Origin: Pseudonocardia parietis
GTDB taxonomy: Bacteria > Actinomycetota > Actinomycetes > Mycobacteriales > Pseudonocardiaceae
Reading direction: 5' to 3'
NCBI RefSeq assembly: GCF_017876315.1
Contig: NZ_JAGINU010000001.1
Span: 682,001 to 746,000, forward strand
DNA length: 64,000 nucleotides
The translations under genes and the position numbers were made by a program. The first letter of the stretch is position 1. Each line of letters begins with the position of its first letter. Under the pieces are notes generated by a model. The model did no database searches and was not told where the DNA came from. It was given only the letters and a program-made list of their open reading frames with translations. This document shows positions 7,412-16,971 of the stretch, piece by piece.

Positions 7412-9856
7412 TCAGTTCTCGTTCGAGCGCTCCTGCTTCGCCTGCTCCGGGGTGGACCCGTTCGGCGAGCCGTCACCCGACGACTGCGCCGTCCCGGTGC
7501 TGGCCGCCCCGTCCGAGCCGGCCGGGGCCGGGTTCTGGGCCGCCGACTCCTCGGCGACCTCTGCGTCCGGGGTCGCGACGGCCGGGGTCTCGGTCGTCGG
7601 CGCGTCCTCGGCGGTGGCGTCGGCGGCCGGCTCGGGCTCCGGTGCCGGGTCGCCGCGGCGGACGGAGGTCAGCAGCATCTGCGACACGTCCTTGACCTGC
7701 ACGGACTCGCCGACGGTCTGGTTGACGCCGTCGGTCATCATCGTGCGGCAGAACGGGCAGCCCACAGCCAGGGTGCCGGAGGGCTCGCTGCCGCCGCCGG
7801 CCTTGGTGAGGGTGTCGGCGGCCTCCTCGGCGCGGGTGAAGTTGATCCGCTGCCCGATGCGCTCCTCCATCCACATCCGGGCGCCACCGGCACCGCAGCA
7901 CATCGACCGTTCGGCGTGGCGGGGCATCTCCGACAGGGTCGCGCCTGCGGCCCCGACCAGGTCACGGGGGTCCTCGTAGACCTCGTTGTGCCGGCCCAGG
8001 TAGCAGGGGTCGTGGTAGGTGACCGGGCCCGACTCCTCACCCGCAGGGGCGGAGACCGGCACCAGCTTCTTCTCCCGCACCAGCTTGTTCAGCAGCTGGG
8101 TGTGGTGCACGACCTCGTAGTGCCCGTCGAGCTGCGGGTACTCCCGGCCCAGGGTGTTGAGGCAGTGCGGGCAGGTCGTGACGATCTTGCGGGTACCTGG
8201 CTCGCGCCCCTCGAAGACACCGTTGAGGACCTCGACGTTCTGCTGCGCGAGCATCTGGAACACGAACTCGTTGCCCGAGCGCCGAGCCGGGTCACCGGTG
8301 CAGGTCTCGCCCGAGCCGAGCACCGCGAAGTCGACCCCGGCGCGGTGCAGCAGCTCCGCGGTGGCCTGCACGGTCTTCTTCTGGCCGTCGTCGAACGCGC
8401 CGGCGCAGCCCACCCAGAACAGGTACTCGGTCTCGGCCGGCAGCTCGCTCTCGACGACCGGGACCTCGAAGTCGAGACCCTTGGTCCACTCCAGGCGGTC
8501 CTTCGCGTTCTGGCCCCAGGGGTTGCCCTTGTTCTCCAGGTTCTTGAACAGGCTGTTGAGCTCGGTCGGGAACTCGGACTCGATCATGACCTGGTAGCGG
8601 CGCATGTCGACGATGTGGTCGACGTGCTCGATGTCGACCGGGCACTGCTCGACGCACGCACCGCACATCGTGCAGGACCACAGGATGTCCGGGTCGATCA
8701 CACCGAGGACGTCCTCGCCGCCGATCAGCGGGCGCTCGGCGGCGTTGCGGGCCGACTCGGGGATCGCGGCCAGGCGGGCCTCGGCGTCGTCGCCGGTGAT
8801 TCCGACCTCGTCACCGGCCATGTCCTTCGAGCCGCCGGCGAGCAGGTACGGGGCCTTCTCGTAGGCGTGGTCACGCAGCGCGTTGACCAGCAGCTTCGGC
8901 GAGAGCGGCTTCTCGGTGTTCCAGGCCGGGCACTGGGACTGGCAGCGGCCGCACTCGGTGCAGGTGGTGAAGTCGAGCAGGCCCTTCCAGGTGAAGTCCT
9001 CGACCTTGCCCGCCCCGAAGACGTCCTCGTCGGGGTCGGCCTCCTCGAAGTCGAGCGGCTTGCCGCCCGACATCATCGGCTTGACCGCGCCGAGGGCCTT
9101 GTAGCCGTCGTCGTTGCGCTTGAAGTAGATGTTGGGGAACGCGGTGAACCGGTGCCAGGCCACACCCATCGTGGGCTTCGCGGCGATCACGATCAGCCAG
9201 ATCGTCGCCGAGAGCACCTTCACCGTCGCGAACACCGTGACCAGCGTCGGCGACGCGGGCAGGACCGTGCCGAGCGCCTTGGACACCGGTGCCGACCACG
9301 CCGGTACGTCGAACGCACCGAGCGCGGACTTGGCGCCGCGCACCACGAGGATGCCCAGACCCTCGAGGAACACGATCGCCTCGACGAAGTACGCGCGGCC
9401 CTGGTAGGAGCCGTAGAAACGCGACATCCGGCCCTGGCTGCGCGGGTGGTTGAGCTGCCGGATCACGATCAGCACCGCGATGCCGACCACGGTGCCGACA
9501 CCGAGGATCTCCACGAACAGGCTGTAGACCGCCCACTCGCCGATCAGCGGCAGGTGCCAGGTCGGGTTCCAGACCTCGACGAACGCCTCGATCAGGGCCA
9601 GGAACAGCCCGCCGAAGCCGACCATCACCAGCCAGTGGAAGACACCGATGTGGCTCCACTTGAGCATCCTGGTGTGGCCCAGGGTCTCCTTGAGCATCGT
9701 GGCGAACCGTGGCCAGAACGGGCCGGTGCGGGTCGGGTCCGGCTCACCGAGCCGGATGATCGACACCATCTTCGCGACGGTCCGTGCGACCAGCACGACC
9801 GCGACGATCGCCGACACCACCGTGACGGTGCCGAACACGTACTGCACCCAGGTCAT
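7412..9856 (-). CDS. Membrane-anchored Fe-S oxidoreductase (HdrD/GlpC-like, Rv0338c type)
   Basis: An 814-residue protein. The first ~300 residues hold about six membrane helices (YVFGTVTVVSAIVAVVLVA, then HWLVMVGFGGLFLALIEAF, and others), resembling the haem-binding gamma subunit of nitrate reductase. A ferredoxin-type dicluster domain follows, with CTECGRCQSQCP and CTMCGACVEQCP, then two CCG-type cysteine-rich domains (CAGAFDDGQKK to TTCPHCLNTLG; DPCYLGRHNEVYE to MCCGAGGARMW). The tail is an acidic Ala/Glu/Pro-rich extension of ~90 residues. This is the architecture of mycobacterial Rv0338c, reported essential. It probably moves electrons between a soluble flavoprotein or thiol donor and the quinone pool. 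The ATG at 9856 has GGGAGG 10 nt upstream. Confidence 0.85.
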   Translation of the reverse strand: MTWVQYVFGTVTVVSAIVAVVLVARTVAKMVSIIRLGEPDPTRTGPFWPRFATMLKETLGHTRMLKWSHIGVFHWLVMVGFGGLFLALIEAFVEVWNPTWHLPLIGEWAVYSLFVEILGVGTVVGIAVLIVIRQLNHPRSQGRMSRFYGSYQGRAYFVEAIVFLEGLGILVVRGAKSALGAFDVPAWSAPVSKALGTVLPASPTLVTVFATVKVLSATIWLIVIAAKPTMGVAWHRFTAFPNIYFKRNDDGYKALGAVKPMMSGGKPLDFEEADPDEDVFGAGKVEDFTWKGLLDFTTCTECGRCQSQCPAWNTEKPLSPKLLVNALRDHAYEKAPYLLAGGSKDMAGDEVGITGDDAEARLAAIPESARNAAERPLIGGEDVLGVIDPDILWSCTMCGACVEQCPVDIEHVDHIVDMRRYQVMIESEFPTELNSLFKNLENKGNPWGQNAKDRLEWTKGLDFEVPVVESELPAETEYLFWVGCAGAFDDGQKKTVQATAELLHRAGVDFAVLGSGETCTGDPARRSGNEFVFQMLAQQNVEVLNGVFEGREPGTRKIVTTCPHCLNTLGREYPQLDGHYEVVHHTQLLNKLVREKKLVPVSAPAGEESGPVTYHDPCYLGRHNEVYEDPRDLVGAAGATLSEMPRHAERSMCCGAGGARMWMEERIGQRINFTRAEEAADTLTKAGGGSEPSGTLAVGCPFCRTMMTDGVNQTVGESVQVKDVSQMLLTSVRRGDPAPEPEPAADATAEDAPTTETPAVATPDAEVAEESAAQNPAPAGSDGAASTGTAQSSGDGSPNGSTPEQAKQERSNEN

Positions 9857-10424
9857 GTGGTGGAACCTCCCTTGAGAGCACCCGGCCCGACAGCTGTACG
9901 GGGTCGTGCCGGCCGGGGACGGGCGCCGTCCTGGGCGCTGTCGTCGCGGCGGAACGGGACGGGAATCGTGAACCGGTGATGGAGGGCCGGCCGGCGGAGG
10001 ACGCGCGGTCGTGCGCACGGCGGACCGTGCCGCCGGGACCGGGCGGGCCTCTCCATTGCAGCTCCTCCTCGAACATCGCCATCGCGTTGATGTGGTGGGA
10101 CGCGACGGCGGTCGGGCGAAGGGTAGTGCGCCCGGACGCCGCGTGCGCTGCCCCCTCGGATGACGGGTGACGCCTTGTTACCGAACAGTAGCCATCGTTG
10201 ACCATGACATTTCCGGCCGGGAGAGCCCTAGGGCGGGCCCGGAGGTGAGGTAGGAGTCACGCTCGCCGGCGACAGTGCTCTGTTCGGCCGACCGTGTCCA
10301 ACCGAACGCGCTGCGTGGCGTTCACGCCGGGCGTACGGACCACTCCTCTACTATCACCGTCGAGTCTCGTGGTCTACTCGCCTGCGGGAGTGACCGGGAC
10401 AAAGCGGATCCGCAAGGAGGAGCT
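9857..10424. other. Divergent intergenic region
   Basis: This 568-bp stretch holds the promoters of the minus-strand Fe-S reductase and the plus-strand secretion operon. TACTAT at 10349-10354 is a plausible -10 for the operon, though no clear -35 precedes it. The small open frames here look like high-GC shadows. I see no RNA gene or repeat. Confidence 0.45.
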
Positions 10425-10700
10425 GTGAAGACCTCGTTCGAGGCGATCCAGCTGGTGCTCGCGCAAGGCGAGCTGACGACGGTCAATCTCCGCGACTGGA
10501 TCACGAACAACATCGTGCCGCTGATCCTGCTCGCGATCGCTGTGATCCTGCTCTGGATCGGCGGCCGGGGTGACAACGCCGGCGTCGCCCGGCGCAGCGT
10601 CGGACTGCTGGTGGGCCTGATCGCCCTGGGTATCGCCGTGACCGGCAACGGTCCGGCCGTCGGTCAGGCGCTGGCCAATCTGCTCGTGTCCACGGGCTGA
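10425..10700 (+). CDS. Small membrane protein, first gene of T4SS-like operon
   Basis: A 91-residue protein starting MKTSFEAIQLVLAQGEL. Two membrane helices (NIVPLILLAIAVILLWIGG at about 29-47 and SVGLLVGLIALGIAVTGNG at about 58-76) are joined by a short polar loop with GDNAGVARR. Small two-helix proteins of this kind open the transfer operons of Gram-positive conjugative elements, and the size and topology resemble VirB2/TcpD-type components; sequence similarity alone would not prove this. An excellent ribosome site (AAGGAGGAG) precedes the GTG at 10425, the strongest in the operon, as expected for a leading gene. The next gene starts 3 bp after its stop. Confidence 0.6.
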   Translation: MKTSFEAIQLVLAQGELTTVNLRDWITNNIVPLILLAIAVILLWIGGRGDNAGVARRSVGLLVGLIALGIAVTGNGPAVGQALANLLVSTG

Positions 10701-10703
10701 TCC

Positions 10704-11513
10704 GTGCTGGTACGCACGGACGACGAGGTCTACCGCGTCGACGCGGTCTGGCTCGGCCCGCCACGGGCCACGTTTCCCTGGCGGGCCCGGTATGTGAGCT
10801 ACGGCGTCGGGCTCCTCGTCATCATGGTGATCATGATGATCCAGCGGCAGCTGGGCATCGGCCTGGACTTCTTCTCGGTCGCCTGGGCCCTGGTGGGGAC
10901 GGTCGCGGTCACCCGGTTCCTCGGACAGAAGATCAACTACGAGCGCCCGCTGGGCCAGGTCCTCGGCCAGTTCTGGGCCGAGGTGACGGGGCCGCGCGCC
11001 GGCCGGAAGCCGGCCCGCGGTTCGGTGCGGGCCGGTCACGTCCGGGTGCACACGTCCCGGGCGCACCCCGGGGCACCGGCCCGCGGCGCGCAACCGCGCC
11101 CCTGGCGGGTGTCCGGCCGCGCCGGCACACCGGAGGTCTCGCGCGCCACGGACGGGTCGCTCGGCAGGCCCGTCGCGACGAAGGGCCCGCTCCGCGCGGG
11201 GTCCCCGGCGTCCCGGACACCCCGTGCGGCCGAGCCGGTGGTCGTCGAGGTGCCCGGCGCGGTGGAGCCCCGGCCCGCGTGGCCCGGGGACGACGACGCC
11301 TCTCCCGCGGTGGACGCCTCTCCTACGGTGGACGACGCCTCTCCCGCGGTGCCGGAACGCGTCGTCCCCCCGCTGCCCGAGCCGGGCAGCGCGCCGAAGC
11401 CGGGCCGCTTCCGCAAGGCCCGTGGCCGGATCCGCGGCCGGGGCACGACCGCCCCGGCGCGCACCAGCCGTCCGGAACCGTGGACCAGGGGTGGCCACCG
11501 TGGCCGCTCCTGA
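10704..11513 (+). CDS. PrgI/TcpE-like membrane protein of T4SS-like operon
   Basis: A 269-residue protein starting MLVRTDDEVYRVDAVW. Near the N-terminus are two membrane segments (YVSYGVGLLVIMVIMMIQ at about 31-48 and FFSVAWALVGTVAVTRF at about 55-71). The conserved-looking patch GQKINYERPLGQVLGQFW follows. The remaining ~170 residues are Arg/Pro/Ala-rich and presumably disordered, with a short repeat of the form ASPAVD/ASPTVDD. The layout of two helices plus a cytoplasmic tail immediately before a VirB4-type ATPase matches PrgI or ConD/TcpE-like proteins of conjugation modules. Its 3' end overlaps the start of the ATPase gene by about 23 bp. Confidence 0.55.
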   Translation: MLVRTDDEVYRVDAVWLGPPRATFPWRARYVSYGVGLLVIMVIMMIQRQLGIGLDFFSVAWALVGTVAVTRFLGQKINYERPLGQVLGQFWAEVTGPRAGRKPARGSVRAGHVRVHTSRAHPGAPARGAQPRPWRVSGRAGTPEVSRATDGSLGRPVATKGPLRAGSPASRTPRAAEPVVVEVPGAVEPRPAWPGDDDASPAVDASPTVDDASPAVPERVVPPLPEPGSAPKPGRFRKARGRIRGRGTTAPARTSRPEPWTRGGHRGRS

Positions 11514-14478
11514 GAAGACCTCGCGCCGGGCGCGCAGGCGGGGTCGCGCCCGGGCGGGCGAGAGCGGATCGGACTACACGCCGACCATCGCGCTGCGCTC
11601 CATCGACGGCCACCTGACGCGCACCGGGACCCAGGTCATGGCCTGGTACCGGCTCGCGGCGCAGGCCTGGAGCTTCCGCAGCGACAACCAGCGCGAGGTG
11701 CTGATCCGCCAGATCGCCGCGCAGCTCGGCGAGCTGCAGGGCCGCTGGCTGCACCTGCGCGTCACGACCCGGCCGTACCCGGTGCACATGTGGGCGGAGT
11801 CGTTCGACCAGAACGCCATCGGCCGGTTGCCCGACGTCCCCGGGGCGCTCGGCTGGGACGGGTTCCTGGAGGGCGAGCAGCGGCACCTCATGGGTCTGTC
11901 GATGGCCGACAAGGAGGTCTTCCTCGGCATCGAGGTCTCCGGTCGCGGCCTGCTCGACCGCTGGGTGGAGCGTGCGGCCCCGATCCTCGACAGGATCGCG
12001 CCGTCCGCGGTGCGGGCCGAGCTCGCCGCCCTGGAGTCCGAGGTCAGCCATCTCGACGTCCTCGTCGCCGGTTCCGGGCTCGACGCCGTCCCCGCCAGTG
12101 CCGAGGACATGGCCTGGCTGATGCACCGCTCGGTCGCGCTCGGCCTGCCCGCGCCGCGCGGGCTGTCGTCGGTGCCGCGCGGGGTGAGCACCTGGGAGGC
12201 CGAGGATCTCGCCGCCTTCACCGAGGGCGTCGACCTGCACCAGGAGCCCTACGCGCCGACCGTGCAGGTCGTCGGGCGGATGCGGTCGCAGGCCGTGTCG
12301 CGCAACGTCGCCGTGCTGTCGGTGGGCCTGATGGAGGGCCTGCGCATCCCCGAGGTCGACGACCCGTGGATGCAGCACTCGGACCGGTTGCCCTTCCCCG
12401 TCGAGTGGTCCGCGCGGATCTACGTGCGCCGGCCGGAGGACGTCACGGGCGAGCTGCAGCGCCAGATGGGCAAGGTGCGCAGCCAGATCCGGCACTACAC
12501 GCACGACCACGACCTCGATCCGCCGATGTCGCTGGCCCGCCAGGCCGACCGTGTCCTCGAGGTCGAGGACGAGCTCACCACCGGGCTCACCCAGCTCAAC
12601 ACCCGGATCTCCGGCTGGTGGCGGATCGCCGTCTCCGGCCGCGACGAGGCCGAGGCCACCACCCGCGCCCAGCAGGTCGTCGACCTGTACCGGCCGAAGG
12701 TCCAGATCGAGCACCCCGAGGCCCAGTACCGCTACGCCCGCGAGTTCATCCCCGGCGAACCCCTCGCATCGACGGCGTACCGGCGCCGTGGGTCGGTCAC
12801 CTGGGCCGCGGCCGGGGTGCCCGCCGCCACCGCGAGCGTCGGGGACCGGCGCGGGATCATGCTCGGCGAGACCTGCACCGCGACCCGTCGTCCGGTCGCG
12901 TGGGACCCGTGGCTGGCCCAGGAGGTGCGACGGGCGTCCGGCCTGACCGCGGTCGTCGGTGGCCTGGGGTCCGGGAAGTCGTTCCTGACCGGGCTGGTCG
13001 TGTACAAGTCGCTGCGCGGCGGGGCGCGCTGGACGGTCCTCGACCCGTCCGGGCCGCTGGCCGAGCTGGCCCGGCTGCCGGAGCTGGCACCGTTCTCCCG
13101 GCACATCAACCTGCTGCGGGCCGACCCGGGCATCCTCAACCCGTACCGGGTGGTCGCTGAGCCACGCCGGGACCACTTCGCCGACGACGAGGACCCCGAG
13201 CAGGCCTGGAAGCGGGAACGCTCGCTGGCCGCCGCCACGCGCCGACGGCTGGTCCTCGACGTGCTGTCCGGCCTGCTGCCCTACGAGGTCTCCCGGCAGC
13301 CGCACACCCGGATCGTGCTGCTGCGGGCGGTCCGCGAGGTCGGCGGTTCGCCCGACCGGCACCCCGGCATGGTGATCGACACGCTGCGCCGGCACGCTGC
13401 CGACGGTGAGGAGCACGCCGGCGTCGTCGCCGACTTCCTCGACGAGCGCCGCGAGCTCCCCCAGGCCGCGCTGCTGTTCCCGGACGAGACCCGCGACGAC
13501 CCCTGGCACGCCGACCGTGACTACCGGCTGACGGTGCTGACCATGCAGGGGCTGTCGCTGCCCCGGCCCGGCAGCCCGCGCGAGGAGTGGACGGACAACG
13601 AGTCGCTCGGCGTCGAGCTGCTGAACCTGGCGTCCTGGCTGACCCAGCGCACGATTTACGACGCCGACCGCAACCTGCGCAAGGGCGTCGCGCTCGACGA
13701 GACGCACTTCCTGTCGCAGGTGCCCACCGGCAAGGTGCTGATCGACCGGCTCGCCCGGGACTCCCGCAAGTTCAACGTCCGGGCGCTGTTCGCGTCGCAG
13801 CTGGCGGGCGACCTGCTGCGGGTGTCCGGGTTCGCATCGCTGGTCAACGCGGTGTTCGTCGGCCGGACCGACGACGAGGAGGCCCAGGCCGAGGCGCTGC
13901 GGCTGCTGCGGGTGCCCACCGGGGTCGGCTACGAGGAGATGCTCGGGACGCTGTCCCCACGCCCCCGGCACGACGACCGCCCGGACGACACCCCGCGCCA
14001 GTTCGTCTTCGCCGACGGCCACGGCGGCGTCGAGAAGATCCGGATCGACCTGGAGGCGCCCCATCTGGAACACGTGCGGGAGGCGCTGGACACCAACCCG
14101 GACGCCGCCCGCGTGGCCGCGCCCCGGGCGTCCGGGCCGGAGATGAACGCGCCGGACGAACCGGAGCCGCTGCCGGCCGCGCCGCGCCAGGCGCTGCCGC
14201 CCGCGCTGCCCGACCTGGACGGGGACGACCTCGATGATGTCGACACCCGGATCGGGCCCGGCGATGCCGATCCGATGCTGGTCAGTGGCGTGCGGGCAGC
14301 CGGGGTGCAGGTCGTCTCGGCGGACAGGGCGGATCTCTCCGGCGCCGAGCTCTACGACGACGAGCAGATCGATCTGCTCGACGAGTTCGACGAGGACTGG
14401 GTGGTGGACGAGCCGTCCGCCGCCGCGCGCAACGGTGCCGGGCACCGGCCGGACGATCCCGGCGGGAACGGGCGGTGA
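11491..14478 (+). CDS. VirB4/ConE-type conjugation ATPase
   Basis: A 995-residue protein starting at GTG 11491 (GTG 11500 is an alternative). The N-terminal ~440 residues correspond to the CagE/TrbE-like domain that docks the ATPase on the membrane complex. The P-loop GGLGSGKSFLTG lies at about 490-501, and a Walker-B-like segment KGVALDETHFL at about 731-741 is followed by RDSRKFNVRALFASQ, the usual sensor-like strand of VirB4/HerA ATPases. The C-terminal ~120 residues are acidic and disordered. VirB4 proteins power substrate or pilus-subunit movement in type IV secretion. The stop overlaps the next start (GTGA). No relaxase or VirD4/TcpA coupling ATPase is encoded nearby. Confidence 0.85.
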   Translation: MATVAAPEKTSRRARRRGRARAGESGSDYTPTIALRSIDGHLTRTGTQVMAWYRLAAQAWSFRSDNQREVLIRQIAAQLGELQGRWLHLRVTTRPYPVHMWAESFDQNAIGRLPDVPGALGWDGFLEGEQRHLMGLSMADKEVFLGIEVSGRGLLDRWVERAAPILDRIAPSAVRAELAALESEVSHLDVLVAGSGLDAVPASAEDMAWLMHRSVALGLPAPRGLSSVPRGVSTWEAEDLAAFTEGVDLHQEPYAPTVQVVGRMRSQAVSRNVAVLSVGLMEGLRIPEVDDPWMQHSDRLPFPVEWSARIYVRRPEDVTGELQRQMGKVRSQIRHYTHDHDLDPPMSLARQADRVLEVEDELTTGLTQLNTRISGWWRIAVSGRDEAEATTRAQQVVDLYRPKVQIEHPEAQYRYAREFIPGEPLASTAYRRRGSVTWAAAGVPAATASVGDRRGIMLGETCTATRRPVAWDPWLAQEVRRASGLTAVVGGLGSGKSFLTGLVVYKSLRGGARWTVLDPSGPLAELARLPELAPFSRHINLLRADPGILNPYRVVAEPRRDHFADDEDPEQAWKRERSLAAATRRRLVLDVLSGLLPYEVSRQPHTRIVLLRAVREVGGSPDRHPGMVIDTLRRHAADGEEHAGVVADFLDERRELPQAALLFPDETRDDPWHADRDYRLTVLTMQGLSLPRPGSPREEWTDNESLGVELLNLASWLTQRTIYDADRNLRKGVALDETHFLSQVPTGKVLIDRLARDSRKFNVRALFASQLAGDLLRVSGFASLVNAVFVGRTDDEEAQAEALRLLRVPTGVGYEEMLGTLSPRPRHDDRPDDTPRQFVFADGHGGVEKIRIDLEAPHLEHVREALDTNPDAARVAAPRASGPEMNAPDEPEPLPAAPRQALPPALPDLDGDDLDDVDTRIGPGDADPMLVSGVRAAGVQVVSADRADLSGAELYDDEQIDLLDEFDEDWVVDEPSAAARNGAGHRPDDPGGNGR

Positions 14479-16385
14479 CGGACGGGCTTGACCCGTCCGG
14501 AGGAGCCGGTCTCTGGGTCGTGCTGGGGGTGCTGGTCGCCGCGGTGCTGGCCGCCGTCCACCGCGGTCGCCGCCGCGGCGCGCCCGCCCGCCCGCGACAC
14601 CGCCGCCGGGCGCTGCTCGTCGTCGCGGCGCTGGTCGGGGGCACGCTCCTGATCGGTTCGCCGGCGATGGCCCAGGCACTGGACTGCAAGACCCCGCCGG
14701 AACCGGACCGCCCCGGTACCGGGCTCGTCGGGTCGCTGGACCGGCCGTCGGCGTTGCACGGTGAGATCGGCAGCGTCTACGAGGAGGTCGGCTACGCCGG
14801 CCTGGTCTGGCACAACTACGACCTCGGCTGCGCGGCGTCCGGGGTGCTGAACCCGTCGGTCACGACCGACACCTGGCTCGGCAACCAGGTCTTCAACCTG
14901 GCCAAGCTCACCGTCGGCGGCGTCAACTGGGCGCACTACCTGATCGCCGACGGCGGCGCGCTCTTCGAGCCGCTCGACACGGTCATCACCACCGCGACGC
15001 GGGCGATGTACGAGACGGTGTTCACCACCTGGGTCGGGCTCGCCCTGCTCGGCTTCGCCATCATCATCCTGCTCCTGGCGATGCGCGGAGAGCTGGCCCG
15101 CCAGGCCCAGCGCACCGGGATCGCGGTCCTCGCCCTGATGATCGGTTCCGCCGCCTACCTCGCCCCGGTGGACTGGTCGCGAGCCGCCGACGACCTGCTG
15201 CTCGACGGCGTCACGCAGATGCAGGAGGGCTTCCTCGGCCAGGTCGGGCTCGGTACCCGGGACACCCTGCCGACCGTGCTGGTCGACCAGGTCGTCTACC
15301 AGAACTGGCTGCGGGGCACCTTCGGCGCACCGGACGTCCCGCAGGCCCAGGACCTGGGCCGCGACCTGCTGCGGGCGCAGGCGTTCACGATCGACGAGGT
15401 CGACCAGGGACAGGACACCGCCGAGACGACCGAGCGGAAGAAGGCCGACTACGCGGCGATCGCCGACCGGATGGGCGACCGCTACACCTACTTCACCGGG
15501 GCGTCGGGCAGCCGGATCGGGGCCGGGACCCTGGCACTGATCCAGGCCGCCTGCATCGCGCTGTTCCAGCTACTGGCGAAGGTGCTGGTACTGGTCGCGC
15601 TGCTGATCATCCGGTTGCTCGTGGTGTGCGCGCCCGCCGTCGCCGTCGTCGCGCTGCTGAAACCGGACATCATCCCGGCGGTCCTGCGCATCGGTGGTGC
15701 CGCCGTGGTGAACACCCTGGTCGTGGGTGCGCTGGCCGGGTTGCACGCGTTGCTGGTGGTGTCGCTGTTCGCGCCCGGCTCCGGCATCGATCTGTGGCTC
15801 GCCCTGCTGGTCACCGGGGTCGTCACGCTGGTCATGTGGGCGATTGCGCGCCCGTTCCGACGACTGGTGTCCATGGTGTCGCTGACCCGTGAGCAGTTCG
15901 GCGGGATCGTCCCGGGTGCCGGCGACGGGCCGATGTCCAAGGTGTGGAACCGGATGCGCGGCCCGCTCCCGGGTGATGAGCGCCAGACGCGCTGGTGGTC
16001 CGAGCGCGGCACCGGAACCGGGTCGGGTGACTTCGATGCCGTCCGTCCGGAGGCGGAGACGGCCGCAGGCCCCGGTGCCCGGCCGTGGCGGCGCCGACCG
16101 CAGGCCGAGCTGCCGGAGTCGGGGCGCGACGCCCGGATCGCCGAGGCGCGGCGCGGGCAGCTACCGGTCGGAACGTCCGGCCGTCCGGACGCCGGCTTCC
16201 CGGGCCGCACCGACCCCGGGGAGGTCGACGACCGGTCGATCTACCGGCGCGACGACGCGGGCCCGCGCCGCCCCGGGGACCCGGCGCCGGTGACACCCGA
16301 GCTGGTCGACGGCGTCCCCGTCTACAAGATCTACCGACCGCGGGCCGCGCGGACCGACGACCGCTGGGGTGGCCGTGCCGATTAG
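14475..16385 (+). CDS. VirB6/TrbL-like polytopic membrane protein
   Basis: A 636-residue protein starting at GTG 14475, overlapping the ATPase stop. An N-terminal helix (about 12-28) is followed by a second hydrophobic stretch ending GSPAMAQALDC at about 60-70 that looks like a signal-type segment. An external region of ~110 residues precedes helices at about 180-203 and 212-232. A 130-residue loop follows, then a cluster of four or five helices from about 350 to 475 (TLALIQAACIALFQLLAKVL, LVLVALLIIRLLVVCAPAVA, and others). The last ~160 residues are a charged, disordered cytoplasmic tail ending in GVPVYKIYRPR. This is the topology of VirB6/ConG channel components. It overlaps the next gene by 11 bp. 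Confidence 0.7.
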   Translation: MTDGLDPSGGAGLWVVLGVLVAAVLAAVHRGRRRGAPARPRHRRRALLVVAALVGGTLLIGSPAMAQALDCKTPPEPDRPGTGLVGSLDRPSALHGEIGSVYEEVGYAGLVWHNYDLGCAASGVLNPSVTTDTWLGNQVFNLAKLTVGGVNWAHYLIADGGALFEPLDTVITTATRAMYETVFTTWVGLALLGFAIIILLLAMRGELARQAQRTGIAVLALMIGSAAYLAPVDWSRAADDLLLDGVTQMQEGFLGQVGLGTRDTLPTVLVDQVVYQNWLRGTFGAPDVPQAQDLGRDLLRAQAFTIDEVDQGQDTAETTERKKADYAAIADRMGDRYTYFTGASGSRIGAGTLALIQAACIALFQLLAKVLVLVALLIIRLLVVCAPAVAVVALLKPDIIPAVLRIGGAAVVNTLVVGALAGLHALLVVSLFAPGSGIDLWLALLVTGVVTLVMWAIARPFRRLVSMVSLTREQFGGIVPGAGDGPMSKVWNRMRGPLPGDERQTRWWSERGTGTGSGDFDAVRPEAETAAGPGARPWRRRPQAELPESGRDARIAEARRGQLPVGTSGRPDAGFPGRTDPGEVDDRSIYRRDDAGPRRPGDPAPVTPELVDGVPVYKIYRPRAARTDDRWGGRAD

Positions 16386-16971
16386 GTCCCCGCGCGGCCG
16401 GGCGGCCGCCTACCGTGCGGTCTGGCAGTGGCCGCTGCGCTCCCCCGCCCGGCTGGCCGTCTCGGTCCTGGTGCTCGGGACCCTCGTGTTCGGGCTGGTC
16501 CACCTCGGTGGCCAGGTCGGGGGCGGTGCGTCCGGCGGTGGCCCGGCGGACGGGCAACAGGGTGAACGCTGGGACGCCGGGGGCTCGGGGGTCTCCGCCA
16601 CGCCGACACCGACGATGCTCCCGCCGGTCGCCGGGCTGACCCCCGAGGCGCTGCCGCTGGACCAGGCACCGGCGCCGGCGCTCGAGGTCGCGCGGGTGTG
16701 GGCGTCGGCGTGGGTCAACCACCCCGACGGGATCACCTCGCAGCAGTGGCTCGCCGGGTTGCGGCCGTACACGACCGACGAGTTCCTCGGTGTGCTCGCC
16801 AACGTCGACCCGGTCAACATCCCGGCGTCGCGGGTGACCGGGCCGGCGACCCCGACCCGGGTCGCCCCGAAGAGCGTCGAGGTCGCGGTGCCGACCGACA
16901 CGCTCCGGCTGACGATCCTGGTCGTGGACACCGATGCGGGGTGGAAGGTGTCCCGCTACGACCGGGCATGA
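16375..16971 (+). CDS. Membrane-anchored NTF2-like protein (TcpC/ConB-like)
   Basis: A protein of about 198 residues. A basic N-terminus and one membrane helix (LAVSVLVLGTLVFGLVHLG at about 27-45) are followed by a Gly/Pro-rich linker and an outer domain of about 120 residues with the pattern ALEVARVWASAWVN, then PYTTDEFLGVLANVDP and a closing strand LTILVVDTDAGWKVSRYDR. That helix-then-sheet arrangement is NTF2-like, as in TcpC/ConB and VirB8 proteins of conjugation machines. The start is GTG 16375 (or 16369), within the 3' end of the VirB6-like gene. The stop overlaps the next ATG. Assignment rests on topology and position rather than on clear sequence identity. Confidence 0.6.
   Translation: MPIRSPRGRAAAYRAVWQWPLRSPARLAVSVLVLGTLVFGLVHLGGQVGGGASGGGPADGQQGERWDAGGSGVSATPTPTMLPPVAGLTPEALPLDQAPAPALEVARVWASAWVNHPDGITSQQWLAGLRPYTTDEFLGVLANVDPVNIPASRVTGPATPTRVAPKSVEVAVPTDTLRLTILVVDTDAGWKVSRYDRA

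Noticed and set aside
7916..9979. 687-codon open frame antisense to the Fe-S reductase gene
   Set aside because: It lies entirely opposite a clear multi-domain gene and its composition (repeated Val/Leu/Asp/Arg) is the usual complement of GC3-biased coding sequence.
11323..14679. 1118-codon minus-strand frame opposite the VirB4-like gene
   Set aside because: Low-complexity Arg/Gly/Pro/Val translation with no motif; the plus strand has a Walker A, Walker B and linked neighbours.
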